Shown: positions 7,599-7,600 of the stretch, in pieces
How the letters are laid out: the number at the start of each line of letters is the position of its first letter
Position numbering within the stretch: the first letter of the stretch is position 1
NCBI GenBank assembly: GCA_964432925.1
Contig: CAYSPM010000136.1
Location: forward strand, 1-7,600
Reading direction: 5' to 3'
Length of the DNA: 7,600 nt
DNA from: CAYNTC01 sp964432925
Lineage (GTDB): Bacteria > Planctomycetota > Phycisphaerae > Sedimentisphaerales > Anaerobacaceae
The notes under the pieces: model-generated
Databases searched by the model: none
The model's input: only the letters and a program-made list of their open reading frames with translations
What the model was told of the DNA's origin: nothing
Translations under genes and position numbers: made by a program

Positions 7599-7600
7599 CG

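Overview
The window holds five protein genes in two converging blocks with almost no non-coding DNA: the four gaps are 2, 7, 29 and 2 bases. The proteins are clearly bacterial. Base composition looks moderate, with no extreme GC or AT bias. The last gene of the right-hand block encodes an apparently exported or membrane protein whose C-terminal end resembles an outer-membrane strand, which would fit a Gram-negative envelope. The lineage cannot be fixed from sequence alone. The GuaB N-terminal region looks to me like that of planctomycete-type IMP dehydrogenases, but this is a weak impression from memory.

Left block (plus strand, 2-3702): the 3' three quarters of carB (carbamoyl-phosphate synthase large subunit), then a complete carA (small, glutaminase subunit) beginning 2 bases after the carB stop. 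Together they make carbamoyl phosphate from glutamine, bicarbonate and ATP for pyrimidine and arginine synthesis. The order carB-carA is the reverse of the usual carA-carB operon.

Right block (minus strand, 7598 down to 3710): guaB (IMP dehydrogenase), guaA (glutamine-hydrolysing GMP synthase) 2 bases later, then a PAP2-family phosphatase-like membrane protein 29 bases after guaA. guaB and guaA are the two consecutive steps from IMP to GMP. The PAP2 gene is an unexpected third member and has a non-canonical active-site motif.

The two blocks meet tail to tail with 7 bases between the carA and PAP2 stop codons, so a glutamine-dependent pyrimidine/arginine operon faces a glutamine-dependent guanine nucleotide operon. 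The promoters of both blocks lie outside the window. I see no RNA gene, insertion sequence, CRISPR array, long repeat, riboswitch or convincing rho-independent terminator, and no gene-free stretch longer than 29 bases. This is mostly a core-metabolism region. The points worth a second look are the inverted car gene order, the PAP2 gene and its altered motifs, the terminator-less convergent junction, and in-frame A8 runs in guaA and guaB.
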